Of a stretch of DNA of 64,000 nt, positions 8,436 to 16,871 are shown one piece after another; position 1 is the first letter of the stretch; every line of letters begins with the position of its first letter. The position numbers were made by a program, and so were the translations under genes. The stretch is from the NCBI RefSeq assembly GCF_001424265.1, contig NZ_LMOV01000012.1:537780-601779 (forward strand), in the 5' to 3' direction. Below the pieces are notes generated by a model. The model did no database searches. It was given only the letters and a program-made list of their open reading frames with translations, and was not told the origin of the DNA. The stretch comes from Acidovorax sp. Leaf160. GTDB taxonomy: Bacteria > Pseudomonadota > Gammaproteobacteria > Burkholderiales > Burkholderiaceae_C.

Positions 8436-8870
8436 ATGAAGAAGCTTGCAATCATTTCGTTGAGCCTGGTCGCTGCATCTGCCTTTGCTACCGGTTACGG
8501 CCATCCAGAAATCAACATCGACGCCGCCAGCGTGCAGGTGACGTCGCTGGCCAACAGCGCCGTGACCAACACGGCCACCGGCGGCGGCGAGGCCCGTCAG
8601 AACCTGGCCAGCAACGCAGGCAACGTGTACATCGGCGCAACCTCGATGCAAATCGTGGCAACGCAGAACACCGGCATCGCGAACAGCGCCTCCGGCCAAT
8701 ACGCAGCGGCCACCCAGAGCCTGGCAACCAACCTGGGCAAGGTGAACGTGGATGGCCTGCAGGTGCAGATGGTGGCCGCCAGCAACTCCTACATCGGCAA
8801 CTCGGCGGCCGGCTACTCGAAGGCGGTGCAGAACGTGTCGACCAACAACGGTTGCCAGGCCTGCAACTGA
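8436..8870 (+). CDS. Secreted three-repeat protein, putative curli-like fibre (amyloid) subunit
   Basis: A 144-residue exported protein with a Sec signal peptide (about 1-18, cut after ASAFA). The mature part is three aligned repeats of 37-39 residues (26-63, 64-102, 103-139) and a CQACN tail. Each repeat keeps the order Q near position 9, N at 15, N-x-A/S-x-G at 20-24, then A-x-Q and a final N-x-G. Composition is rich in Asn, Gln, Ser, Ala, Gly and Val, with no Trp and almost no charge. This is the style of curlin and other functional amyloids, but I do not recognise the exact family. It is followed by a CsgG-like lipoprotein gene, which supports secretion through an outer-membrane pore. The fibre role is inferred. 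Confidence 0.65.
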   Translation: MKKLAIISLSLVAASAFATGYGHPEINIDAASVQVTSLANSAVTNTATGGGEARQNLASNAGNVYIGATSMQIVATQNTGIANSASGQYAAATQSLATNLGKVNVDGLQVQMVAASNSYIGNSAAGYSKAVQNVSTNNGCQACN

Positions 8871-8971
8871 TCGGCTGACCGATCCACCCCGGCTTGTGCG
8901 GAACAGGCATGGCCCAAGCGCCCGGTGCGCGAGGCCAGGCCGTTTCGCACGGCCCCACTGGAGCCGACCCC

Positions 8972-9430
8972 ATGATCAGGACTTCCACACTCGTGCCGAA
9001 CACCCGCCTGCGCCCACGCCTCGTGCTGGGCTGGCTGTGCACGGCTGGCTGCGTCGCTTCGGCCTGGGCGCCTGCCTTGGCCGCGCCGGGTGAAGATCCG
9101 GTCGTGCTGCGCGGACCCATCCAGACTCTGTCCCTGCCCGTCGGCAATGCGCCGAAGTCCCAGGGGCTGGAAACCATGGACGAAATGCCGTCTTCGCTGC
9201 GCGCCAAGGTGGCCCGCTACACGGCGAAGGCCTATTCGGCCGACACGCAGGGCATCGCCACCGACAGCGACGTCGTGACCACCGCCAGCAGCGATGGCTT
9301 CCGCAAGACCTGCGTGCAGGACGTAGGCAGCAACACCACCAGCAGCAACTCGGCCTTCGGTCGCTACGGGCCCGGCAAGCAGGACCAGGTGGTCGTGCTG
9401 CGCGGCGACCTCGTCAACGTCTGTCGCTGA
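8972..9430 (+). CDS. Small exported protein of unknown function in the fibre-like locus
   Basis: A 152-residue protein starting at ATG 8972, giving a 40-residue signal peptide with a twin-Arg-free basic start and a hydrophobic core (LVLGWLCTAGCVASAWAPALAAP). The mature part has two Cys residues (in KTCVQD and at the penultimate position), a Ser/Thr/Asn-rich stretch near the end, and the similar short strands VVLRGPIQT and VVLRGDLVN at its two ends. No known domain is recognised. By position between subunit and CsgG-like genes it could be a nucleator, minor subunit or CsgE/CsgF-like accessory factor, but no sequence motif shows this. The frame is open further upstream to 8894 without support. 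Confidence 0.55.
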   Translation: MIRTSTLVPNTRLRPRLVLGWLCTAGCVASAWAPALAAPGEDPVVLRGPIQTLSLPVGNAPKSQGLETMDEMPSSLRAKVARYTAKAYSADTQGIATDSDVVTTASSDGFRKTCVQDVGSNTTSSNSAFGRYGPGKQDQVVVLRGDLVNVCR

Positions 9431-9467
9431 AGCAGAGCGCTCCGCGTCGCTGCGCACCCACGCACCG

Positions 9468-9499
9468 CCCACCGGCCCACCGGCCCACCGGCCCACCGG
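9468..9499 (+). repeat. Tandem octamer CCCACCGG x4
   Basis: Four perfect back-to-back copies of CCCACCGG in the 194-bp gap between the small exported protein and the CsgG-like gene. Copy number could vary by slipped-strand mispairing. The gap otherwise holds no gene. Confidence 0.8.
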
Positions 9500-9624
9500 C
9501 TGACAGACTGACCTGACCAGCCCGCCGATCCGCGAACGAACGCCACCACAAAAACACAAGACAGCGCGGCCGTGCCACTGCCGGCACCTGGCTGCCGCCT
9601 GCACGCCTGCCGAGGGACCAGCGC

Positions 9625-11412
9625 ATGACCACCACCATCCACCTTCCCGGGACGGCCCGCGGCCGGCAACTGCGGCTTGCCTGCATGTCGCTGTGCTGCG
9701 CAGCCGCCGCCTTGCTGGCGGGCTGCGCCGCCCCGCTCAACGCACGCGAAGACGCCGAATTCCAGTCGCACAGCTATGCGGCCGACCGGCCCACCGTGCG
9801 GCCGGTGCGCTCCCTCTCCAGCTTCTCCGATTCGCTGATGTGCATGGATCACCTCTTCCGGGCGACCCAGATGCCCACGGTGCTGATCAGCAGCAAGCAG
9901 ATTCCCGACTTCTCGGGCCGCGTCGCCGTCGCCACCAAGGATATGGTGATCACGGCGCTGTCGCAGATGTCGCGCCTGTCGAATGCCTTCCGCTACGTGG
10001 ACTACGAAGTGGACATCGCCCGGCAGGACACGGTGCAGAACCTCACCACCATCCTGCTCAACAACAACCAGATCCAGCTGCAGCGCCCGGCGCTCTACGT
10101 CTCCGGTGCCATCGCCTTCGTGGACCAGAACGTGCTGCGCAACAACGCAGAGGCGGGGACCTCCGCCAGCCGGCTGGAGGTGGGCTACAGCCGCACCCGC
10201 AACACGACCGTCATCGGGCTGGAGATGCACCTGGGCGATTTCCGCACGCGGACCATCATCCCGGGGCTCGATTCCGCCAACGAGATCGTCATCGGCACCA
10301 GCGGCCAGGGGCTGGACCTGGCCGGCCGCATCGGCAGCTACGGCGTGCAGTTCAGCGTGGGGCGCGACTATGCCCAAGGCTCCGGGCCCGCCGTGCGAAC
10401 GCTGGTCGAACTCGCGATGATCGAGCTGGTGGGCAAATGGGCACGCGTGCCCTACTGGCAGTGCCTGACGCTGGAGCAGACCCACCCGGACTTCCAGCGG
10501 CAGCTGCGCGACTGGTACGACGAGGGCGACGCCGTTTCGCAACGCCAGCTGGTGCGCGGATCACTCATCAGCCGGGGCTACCTGCCGGCCGGCGCCACGG
10601 GCGACGGGCCTGCCGACCTGGCACGGCTGCGCGAGGCGCTGGCGCGGTTCCAGGCCGACCAGGGCATGGTGGTGACGGGTGTCGTCGATTTCGCCACCTA
10701 TGAACGGGCCATGCGCAGCTTCGTCGGCCTGGGAGCGGACGGCCGGCTGGTGCGGGTCGGCTGGGAAACGCGCAGCGGCATGGCCGTCGCCGCGGCGGCC
10801 GACGCGCCCGTGCCCGTGCCGCTCGTGGCTGCTGCGGCAGATGCCGGGGGCCACGCCGTCGCGCAGCTGATGCAGACCCAATACGGCGCCGCCGCGCCCG
10901 ACCGCCGCATCGACCTGCAGATCGAGAACGTGCTGCTGGACCGCAAGGCGTTCGAGGTGGGCGAGCAGATCTTCATGTCCGCGACCGTGTCGCGCGCCTC
11001 CTACCTGTCCTGCTACATGGGCGGTGCCAACGGATCGGTGATTCGGCTGCTGCCCAATGCCACCAACACATCGGGCTGGGTGACCGGTGGGCAGGCCGTG
11101 CGGATTCCGGACTGGATGAGCCCGCTGCCCGGGTTCGTGATGGACGCAGGCAGCCCCGGCACCGAAGGCCTGGCGTGTTTCGCCACCGACGAAGACATCA
11201 CCGCCCGCCTGCCCGAATCGCTGCGCGGCCCCGCCTTCAAGCCGATCGCTGGCATGACCACGCTCGACAGCGTGAACACGGCCATCGCCGCCGCCCTCGG
11301 CCCCGACCGTTACACCGGCCACGCCACCTACTGGCAAGTGGTGCCCCGGCGCGCGGCTGCAGCACCGGCAGCGCCCGCCGCAGCGCCCAAGGCTGCGCCG
11401 CCTGCGAAGTGA
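9625..11412 (+). CDS. CsgG/HfaB-like outer-membrane lipoprotein with peptidoglycan-binding and DUF4384-like regions
   Basis: A 595-residue protein. It has a lipoprotein signal ending LLAGC (Cys34), then a CsgG/HfaB-like domain at about 50-290 (SGRVAVATKDMVITALSQMS, AFRYVDYEVD, ISGAI-type strand YVSGAIAFVD, ELAMIELVGKW end). A PG_binding_1-type helical segment follows at about 310-365 (RGYLPAGA through FQADQGMVVTGVVDFATYE). The C-terminal region near 430-500 (KAFEVGEQIFMSATVSRASYLSCYM) resembles DUF4384. CsgG forms the nonameric curli secretion pore in the outer membrane, and here the added wall-binding unit could anchor the pore. The tail is Ala/Pro-rich. The start ATG 9625 follows GAGGGA. 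Domain order is seen; the secretion role is inferred from the family and the neighbouring repeat protein. Confidence 0.7.
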   Translation: MTTTIHLPGTARGRQLRLACMSLCCAAAALLAGCAAPLNAREDAEFQSHSYAADRPTVRPVRSLSSFSDSLMCMDHLFRATQMPTVLISSKQIPDFSGRVAVATKDMVITALSQMSRLSNAFRYVDYEVDIARQDTVQNLTTILLNNNQIQLQRPALYVSGAIAFVDQNVLRNNAEAGTSASRLEVGYSRTRNTTVIGLEMHLGDFRTRTIIPGLDSANEIVIGTSGQGLDLAGRIGSYGVQFSVGRDYAQGSGPAVRTLVELAMIELVGKWARVPYWQCLTLEQTHPDFQRQLRDWYDEGDAVSQRQLVRGSLISRGYLPAGATGDGPADLARLREALARFQADQGMVVTGVVDFATYERAMRSFVGLGADGRLVRVGWETRSGMAVAAAADAPVPVPLVAAAADAGGHAVAQLMQTQYGAAAPDRRIDLQIENVLLDRKAFEVGEQIFMSATVSRASYLSCYMGGANGSVIRLLPNATNTSGWVTGGQAVRIPDWMSPLPGFVMDAGSPGTEGLACFATDEDITARLPESLRGPAFKPIAGMTTLDSVNTAIAAALGPDRYTGHATYWQVVPRRAAAAPAAPAAAPKAAPPAK

Positions 11413-12713
11413 GCCCGCCCGTGCGCCGGTGCCCTGCTCCCCCGCCCATCGCGCGCCCCGTGCGCGCGGCGCTGGCTGCAGCGTGCGTGGCCCTTGCGGG
11501 TGCCCCGCCGGTCGCGCAGGCTGCCGCCAGCTTTGTGGCGCCAGCGGCGCAGGCGCAGGGGCCGGTGATCGGGCCCGACGCGGTGACCCCGGCTTCGCCC
11601 GGGCTGCCGGGCAGCGGCGCGGCGGCGCCCAGCCCGGCCACCCAGCGGCTGCGGGCCCTGGCAGAAGGTTCCGGCGCGGCCCTTGCCGAGCCCGATGGCA
11701 GGCCCGGCCCCCCGGCGCCCGTTCGCCGAGGCGGGGGCACCCTGCAGCCGGCCTCCCCGGCGCAGCGCGACGCGGCATGGACGCTCGGCCTGCTCGCGCT
11801 GCACGGCATCGGCATGCCGGCCGACGCCGCCCAGGCCCGGCACTGGTTCGACAGGGCCCGCCAAGCCGGCCACCCGCTGGCTGCCGCAGGCCTGGCCTGG
11901 TGCGACATCGATGGCTGCGGCGGCCCGCCCGACCCGGCCGCAGCGCGGCCCTGGATCGCCCAGCTGCGGACGGCCGACCCGGCCCTGGCGCTGTACCTGG
12001 AATGGTTCGTGGCCACACGACTGGCGCCCCTGCCGACGGCACGCCCGCAGGGCCCGCCGGGTGCCGCGCCCACCGAGGAGGCCGCGCCGCCGCACCAGGC
12101 GCTGCTAGCGCGGGCCGCGCGGGCCGGCAGCGCCGGTGCGCAGAACGAGCTGGCGCTGGAGAACGTCGCGCGGGGACGCACCCGCGCAGCCCTGGAGCTG
12201 CTGCGCAGCGGGGCGCCCCGCTCGCCGGCTGCGGCCGCCAACCTGCAGCGCCTGTCCAGCCGCCCGGCGGACGACGCAGCGCCTGCGGCTTCCGCGCGCA
12301 CGGTGCCGGCGCCGCCGCGGGCCTCGGCGCGGGCCGTCGCCGCGCAGCCGGGGGACAGCGAGGTGGACACGCCCGAACCGCAGACCGTCGCGGAACTGTT
12401 CCAGCAGGCGCAGCGCTTCCACCGGGGCATGGGCGTGCCCTCCAACTATGCCGAGGCCATCCGTCTCTACCAGCAGGCCGCCGCCCGGGGTTCGGCGCCC
12501 GCGCGGCGCATGCTGGAACTCATCTATTCCCGCCCGGCGGCCGGTGGCGGCGTCGACATTGGCTGGATGCAGCAACTGGCCCGCTTCGACGTGAGCCAGC
12601 CGGGCGAACTGCTGCCCGTCCTGCCAGCGCCGGGGCCGCAGCCGCTGCTGCGGGACCCGTCGCCACTCTACGAGCTGCTGCCCTCGCCCTGGCGGCCGAC
12701 CGGCCCTCCCTAG
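11409..12713 (+). CDS. Sel1-repeat exported protein of the fibre-like locus
   Basis: About 434 residues, starting at GTG 11409 in a GTGA overlap with the CsgG-like gene, so translation is probably coupled. A hydrophobic Ala-rich signal (AALAAACVALAGAPPVAQA) suggests export. Sel1-like helical repeats are visible at about 120-165 (GLLALHGIGMPADAAQARHW) and at about 330-375 (FHRGMGVPSNYAEAIRLYQQ), with low-complexity Ala/Pro/Arg linkers between. Sel1 repeats are protein-protein scaffolds. In this locus it would be a periplasmic or outer-membrane assembly factor. The overlap with the pore-type gene is the best evidence of joint function; no enzymatic motif is seen. Confidence 0.6.
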   Translation: MSPPVRRCPAPPPIARPVRAALAAACVALAGAPPVAQAAASFVAPAAQAQGPVIGPDAVTPASPGLPGSGAAAPSPATQRLRALAEGSGAALAEPDGRPGPPAPVRRGGGTLQPASPAQRDAAWTLGLLALHGIGMPADAAQARHWFDRARQAGHPLAAAGLAWCDIDGCGGPPDPAAARPWIAQLRTADPALALYLEWFVATRLAPLPTARPQGPPGAAPTEEAAPPHQALLARAARAGSAGAQNELALENVARGRTRAALELLRSGAPRSPAAAANLQRLSSRPADDAAPAASARTVPAPPRASARAVAAQPGDSEVDTPEPQTVAELFQQAQRFHRGMGVPSNYAEAIRLYQQAAARGSAPARRMLELIYSRPAAGGGVDIGWMQQLARFDVSQPGELLPVLPAPGPQPLLRDPSPLYELLPSPWRPTGPP

Positions 12714-12785
12714 GCAGGCTTGGCTTTGATGGCAGTGCAGCCTCGGTGGTCGGGCACCGGGAAGGGGCAAGCCCTGGGACTGGCT

Positions 12786-15700
12786 TCAGTGAAAGTCCCG
12801 ACTGCCGTCCAGCGCCTGGGCCATGCGGCCCAGCAGGTCGGTCAGGTCGCGAAAGCGCTGCGCCACCAGGTGGCGCACCGTCGTCTGGCTGCCCGCGGGC
12901 GTGATGCTCTGCCAGACGCCTTCCACCGCCAGCAGCCGCGCCCGCAGAAGCGGCGCCCGCCAAGTCTCTACCAGCGCGGGCCAGACGATGACGTTGACCG
13001 AGCCGGTCTCGTCTTCCAGCGTGACGAACATGGTGCCCTTGGCCGAACCCGGCCGCTGCCGCACGGTGACGATGCCGCAGGCGCGCACCCGGTCGCCATC
13101 GCCCGCGCTCTGCAATTGCAGGGTGGTACGCAGTCGCCAGCGGTCCAGCCGCGGTCGCAGCAGGGCCAGCGGATGGCGGCGCAGCGTGAAGCCCGTGGCG
13201 GCGTAGTCGAACAAGATCTCCTCGCCCTCTTCGGCCTCGGGCATGTCGAGCGGAGCCTCCTCCACGGGCGCGTCGCGCAGCAGTGGGGGCGCCCGCAGCT
13301 GCGCGGCGGCGTCCCAGGCCTGCTGGCGGCGGTGGCCCGACAGGGAATGCAGCGCATCGGCGGCGGCCAGGGTCTGCAGGTGGTGGCGTTCCAGCCGGGC
13401 GACCAGCGCCAGTTCCTGCGTGGAAGCGAAGGCCGGCGTCGATGCGTCGCCAGTGGCCTGCCGGCCGAGCCGCGCCTGCACCACGCGCTCGGCCGCCGCC
13501 GAGTCGAGCCCGGCCACCAGCCGCAGGCCCAGCCGCACCGCCGGCTGCGGCAGATCCACCTGCGGCAGCGGCAGCAGCTCGCCTTCCAGCGTGCTGTCCA
13601 CCTCGCTGTGCGACACGTCGATGGGCAGCACCCGCACCCCGTGCCGGCGGGCGTCCTGCACCAACTGGGACGGGCTGTAGAACCCCATGGGCTGCGAATT
13701 CAGCAGCGCGCAGAGGAAGGCCGCCGGCTCGTGCCGCTTGAGCCAGCTGCTGGAATAGGCCAGCTGCGCGAAGCTGTAGGCGTGGCTTTCCGGAAAGCCG
13801 TATTCGCCGAAGCCCAGAATCTGCTGGAAGATGCGATCTGCGAATTCGGCCGGGTAGTCGCGCTGGCGCATGCCTTCCTTGAGCAGCCCCTCGAAGCGGT
13901 GCACGCCGCCCTTGCGCCGCCAGGCCGCCATCGATCGGCGCAGGTCGTCCGCCTGCCCGGCGGTGAAGCCGCCCGCCTGCATGGCGATCTGCATCACCTG
14001 CTCCTGGAAGATCGGCACGCCGAGGGTCCGCCCGAGCGCGCCCCTCAGCTTTTCGTACTCGATGGGCAGCGGACCTTCGTTGCCGGCCGCCACCCACTGG
14101 CGCTGGCGTTCGCGCGCCTCCAGGTAGGGGTGCACCATGCCGCCCTGGATGGGGCCGGGCCGCACGATCGCGACCTCCACCACCAGGTCGTACAGCGTGC
14201 GCGGCTGCAGACGCGGCAGCATGCTCATCTGCGCGCGGCTCTCGATCTGGAACACGCCCACGGTGTCGGCACGGCAGATCATCTCGTAGGTGGCCGGGTC
14301 CTCGTTGGGGATGGCCTGCAGGTCCCAGCGCTCGCCGCGCAGGGCCGCACGCGCGTCCAGCCCGCGGCGCAGCGCGCTCAGCATGCCCAGCGCCAGCACG
14401 TCCACCTTCAGCATCTGAACGACGTCCAGGTCGTCCTTGTCCCACTGGATGATCGAGCGGTCCTTCATGGTGGCCGGCTCCACGGGCACCAGCCGGGTCA
14501 GCGGCCCCTGGGTGAGCACGAAGCCGCCGACGTGCTGGCTCAGGTGGCGCGGAAAGTCCTTCAACTGGCGGGACAGCTCCAGCCACAGCGCGGTCAGGTG
14601 CGCCGGCAACGGCACGCCGCAGGCATCGGCCAGCTCCTGCAGCCGCTCCTCGGCAATGGCTTCGTCGAACCAGTGGTGGTCCTTGGCGAAGGCGTCGATC
14701 AGCTCGGGCGGAACGCCCAGCGCCTTGCCCACGTCGCGCAGCGCGCTGCGGGTGCGGTAGCAGGTCACCACGGCGGTGATGGCGGCGCGGTCGCGGCCGT
14801 ACTTGGCGTAGATGTACTGGATGACCTGGTCGCGCCGGTCGTGCTCGAAGTCCACGTCGATGTCGGGCGGCTCGCTGCGCTCCTTGCTGATGAAGCGCTC
14901 GAACAGCAGATGCGAGGTGGCCGGGTCCACCGCCGTGATGCCGAGGTAGTAGCACACCGCCGAGTTGGCCGCCGAGCCGCGCCCCTGGCAGAGGATGCCG
15001 ACGCTGCGCGCGAACCGCACGATGTCGTGCACCGTGAGGAAGTACATCTCGTACCCCCGGTCGGCGATCAGGTCCAGCTCCTTGTGGATCTGCGCCTCGA
15101 TCCGGGGCGGCACGCCTTCCGGGAAGCGGGCCTCCACGCCCTGCCAAGTGAGCCAGGCCAGGGTTTGTTGCGCCGTCATGCCGGGCAGCACGCTTTCCAG
15201 CGGGTAGCGGTAACGGATTTCGCGCAGGTCGAAGGTGCAGCGGCTCGCCACCTCCAGCGTGGCGGCCAGCAGCTCGGGCGGGTAGGTGCCCGCCAGCCGC
15301 ACGCGGGGACGCAGGTAGCGCTCGGCATTGGCCTGCAGTTCGAAGCCGCATTCCGCCACCGGCCGCCCCAGCCGCACGGCGGTGATCACGTCCTGCAGCC
15401 GCTTGCGGTTGCGCTGGTGCATGTGCACGTCGCCCGCGGCCACCAGCGGCAGGCCCAGTTCGGCGCCCACGCTTTCGAGGGTATGCAGCCAGAGGTTGTC
15501 GTCCTGCAGCAGGTGCAGCTCCACCGCCAGCCAGGCGCTGCTCGCGTCCAGCTGCGCCAGGGCGGCCTGCAGGCAGCCGCGCAGCGCCGGCAGGTCGCCC
15601 GCGTCGGTGAAGTGGGCACGCTGCGGCGCGATCAACACCTCGCAGCCCTGCAGCAGGTGGAACGGCGACATCGCATCGACCCGGTACTGCCCCTTGGGCA

Positions 15701-16004
15701 CGCCCTGGCGGGCGGCGGTGATGAATTCGCAGAGGTTGCCCCAGCCTTCCAGGTCACGGGCCAGGGCGACCAGGGTGAGCGGGCCGAAGGCGAACTCCGC
15801 GCCCAGGATGAGCCGCAGGCCCTGCTGCACCGCCGCGACATGCGCCCGCACCACGCCCGCCACAGAGCATTCGTCGGTGATCGCCAGCGCCTCGTAGCCC
15901 AGGGCCACGGCCTGCGCCACCAGCTCGTGCGGATGCGAGGCCCCACGCTGGAAGCTGAAGTTGGAGAGGCAGTGCAGCTCCGCGTAGTCGGGTAGTTGGG
16001 GCAA
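12786..16004 (-). CDS. dnaE2: Error-prone DNA polymerase DnaE2 (ImuC)
   Basis: A 1072-residue C-family polymerase. The N-terminal PHP domain opens with YAELHCLSNFSFQRGASHP, and the polymerase core carries GRGSAANS and PPDIDVDFEHDRRDQ, which contains the catalytic acidic residues, then RPGPIQGGMVHPYL and GFGEYGFPESHAYSFA. The OB-fold follows, and the length is right for DnaE2 and too short for replicative DnaE. The enzyme makes mutagenic translesion patches after DNA damage, normally with ImuA and ImuB. Those genes are not beside it here: the upstream neighbour is a divergent SH3 protein. No LexA-type CTGT-N8-ACAG box is visible in the 308 bp upstream. Confidence 0.92.
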   Translation of the reverse strand: MPQLPDYAELHCLSNFSFQRGASHPHELVAQAVALGYEALAITDECSVAGVVRAHVAAVQQGLRLILGAEFAFGPLTLVALARDLEGWGNLCEFITAARQGVPKGQYRVDAMSPFHLLQGCEVLIAPQRAHFTDAGDLPALRGCLQAALAQLDASSAWLAVELHLLQDDNLWLHTLESVGAELGLPLVAAGDVHMHQRNRKRLQDVITAVRLGRPVAECGFELQANAERYLRPRVRLAGTYPPELLAATLEVASRCTFDLREIRYRYPLESVLPGMTAQQTLAWLTWQGVEARFPEGVPPRIEAQIHKELDLIADRGYEMYFLTVHDIVRFARSVGILCQGRGSAANSAVCYYLGITAVDPATSHLLFERFISKERSEPPDIDVDFEHDRRDQVIQYIYAKYGRDRAAITAVVTCYRTRSALRDVGKALGVPPELIDAFAKDHHWFDEAIAEERLQELADACGVPLPAHLTALWLELSRQLKDFPRHLSQHVGGFVLTQGPLTRLVPVEPATMKDRSIIQWDKDDLDVVQMLKVDVLALGMLSALRRGLDARAALRGERWDLQAIPNEDPATYEMICRADTVGVFQIESRAQMSMLPRLQPRTLYDLVVEVAIVRPGPIQGGMVHPYLEARERQRQWVAAGNEGPLPIEYEKLRGALGRTLGVPIFQEQVMQIAMQAGGFTAGQADDLRRSMAAWRRKGGVHRFEGLLKEGMRQRDYPAEFADRIFQQILGFGEYGFPESHAYSFAQLAYSSSWLKRHEPAAFLCALLNSQPMGFYSPSQLVQDARRHGVRVLPIDVSHSEVDSTLEGELLPLPQVDLPQPAVRLGLRLVAGLDSAAAERVVQARLGRQATGDASTPAFASTQELALVARLERHHLQTLAAADALHSLSGHRRQQAWDAAAQLRAPPLLRDAPVEEAPLDMPEAEEGEEILFDYAATGFTLRRHPLALLRPRLDRWRLRTTLQLQSAGDGDRVRACGIVTVRQRPGSAKGTMFVTLEDETGSVNVIVWPALVETWRAPLLRARLLAVEGVWQSITPAGSQTTVRHLVAQRFRDLTDLLGRMAQALDGSRDFH

Positions 16005-16055
16005 GGCGCGCTCGGAGATGGAGAGAAACGGGCGGTTTGGCCAGGCGCTATTGTC

Positions 16056-16135
16056 GGGGCGCGATTGCTATCCCTTTGATAGCGACGAGCGCAATATGAA
16101 CGGGCATATCAAGCCGATTCGCCTTGAAATGCCCG
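16056..16135 (+). repeat. Copy of dispersed Comamonadaceae-type palindromic element
   Basis: GATTGCTATCCCTTTGATAGCG followed by a long hairpin. CGGGCAT (16101-16107) and TCAAG (16109-16113) pair with CTTGA (16123-16127) and ATGCCCG (16129-16135), interrupted only by one A/A mismatch. It shares gatagc and gattcgccttgaa with copies at 26134 and elsewhere in the window. It lies between dnaE2 and the SH3 gene and is the main content of that 308-bp gap. Confidence 0.6.
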
Positions 16136-16312
16136 CAGCGTCTGCGCACTCCGCTATGAACTTGGAAGCACGGCCCGGCGGGCGGCCTTTGGGCCGGGGC
16201 CCAAAAAAGCAGGAACTTCACTGGCACGGGTTTCTCCACCGGGGTTCGCTTTCCTGCGCGCCCTCATCGGCGTGCCCTCTTCCATCCTCTCGATCCAAGG
16301 AGTTCTCGCCCT

Positions 16313-16840
16313 GTGCCCGATTTGACCCCAGCCCAGACCCATGCCCCCCACACCGCCCACTGCCCTGCCGTTGGCGACACCCGCTCGCCGCTGCCGCGCA
16401 GGGCGCTGGCCGCCCTGCTCTCTGCCGGTCTGCTGCTCACTGCGGCCGCCACGGCCAGTGCGCAGAGTTTCGTCAGCATCAAGGGCTCGAGCGTCAACGT
16501 GCGCGAGACGCCGTCCACCCGGTCCGACACGCTCTGGGAACTGGGGACCGGCTACCCGCTGCAGGTGACGCAGCGCAAGGGCTCATGGCTGCGCGTGCGC
16601 GACTTCGAATCGACGCTGGGCTGGGTGTACGCCCCGCTCACCGCCCGGACGCCGCACATGGTGGTGACCGGCTCCAGCGCCAATCTGCGCGCCGGCCCCG
16701 GGCCGCGCCACAAGGTGGTGGGCAAGCTGCAGCATCTGGAGGTGGTGCGCACGCTGAAGAAGACCGATGGCTGGGCGCAGGTGCAGCGCGAGGGCGGCCA
16801 GAAGGGCTGGGTCGCCCGCCGGCTGGCCTGGGGTTGGTGA
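16313..16840 (+). CDS. Exported protein with two bacterial SH3 domains
   Basis: A 175-residue protein with a basic N-terminus and signal sequence (ALLSAGLLLTAAATASAQ, cut near residue 51). Two SH3b-type units follow, at about 53-105 (SSVNVRETPSTRSDTLWELG, LGWVYAPL) and 115-170 (SANLRAGPGPRHKVVGKL, GWVARRLAW). SH3b domains bind cell-wall peptides or serve as periplasmic adaptors. The start is GTG 16313 behind AAGGAG. It is a single gene between divergent dnaE2 and convergent thiD; no enzyme domain is attached. Confidence 0.82.
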   Translation: MPDLTPAQTHAPHTAHCPAVGDTRSPLPRRALAALLSAGLLLTAAATASAQSFVSIKGSSVNVRETPSTRSDTLWELGTGYPLQVTQRKGSWLRVRDFESTLGWVYAPLTARTPHMVVTGSSANLRAGPGPRHKVVGKLQHLEVVRTLKKTDGWAQVQREGGQKGWVARRLAWGW

Positions 16841-16871
16841 GGCGCCGGGCCTCGGCCGGGCCCGGCCCCGG

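Noticed and set aside
12720-15995. A 1091-residue open frame antisense to dnaE2
   Set aside because: It mirrors the codon structure of dnaE2 in GC-rich DNA, has a His/Gln/Arg-rich product without domains, and the opposite strand is a full polymerase.
16841-16871. GC-rich palindrome GCCGGGCCCGGC between the SH3 gene and thiD as a terminator
   Set aside because: No T-run on either strand and the stem is within generally GC-rich sequence.
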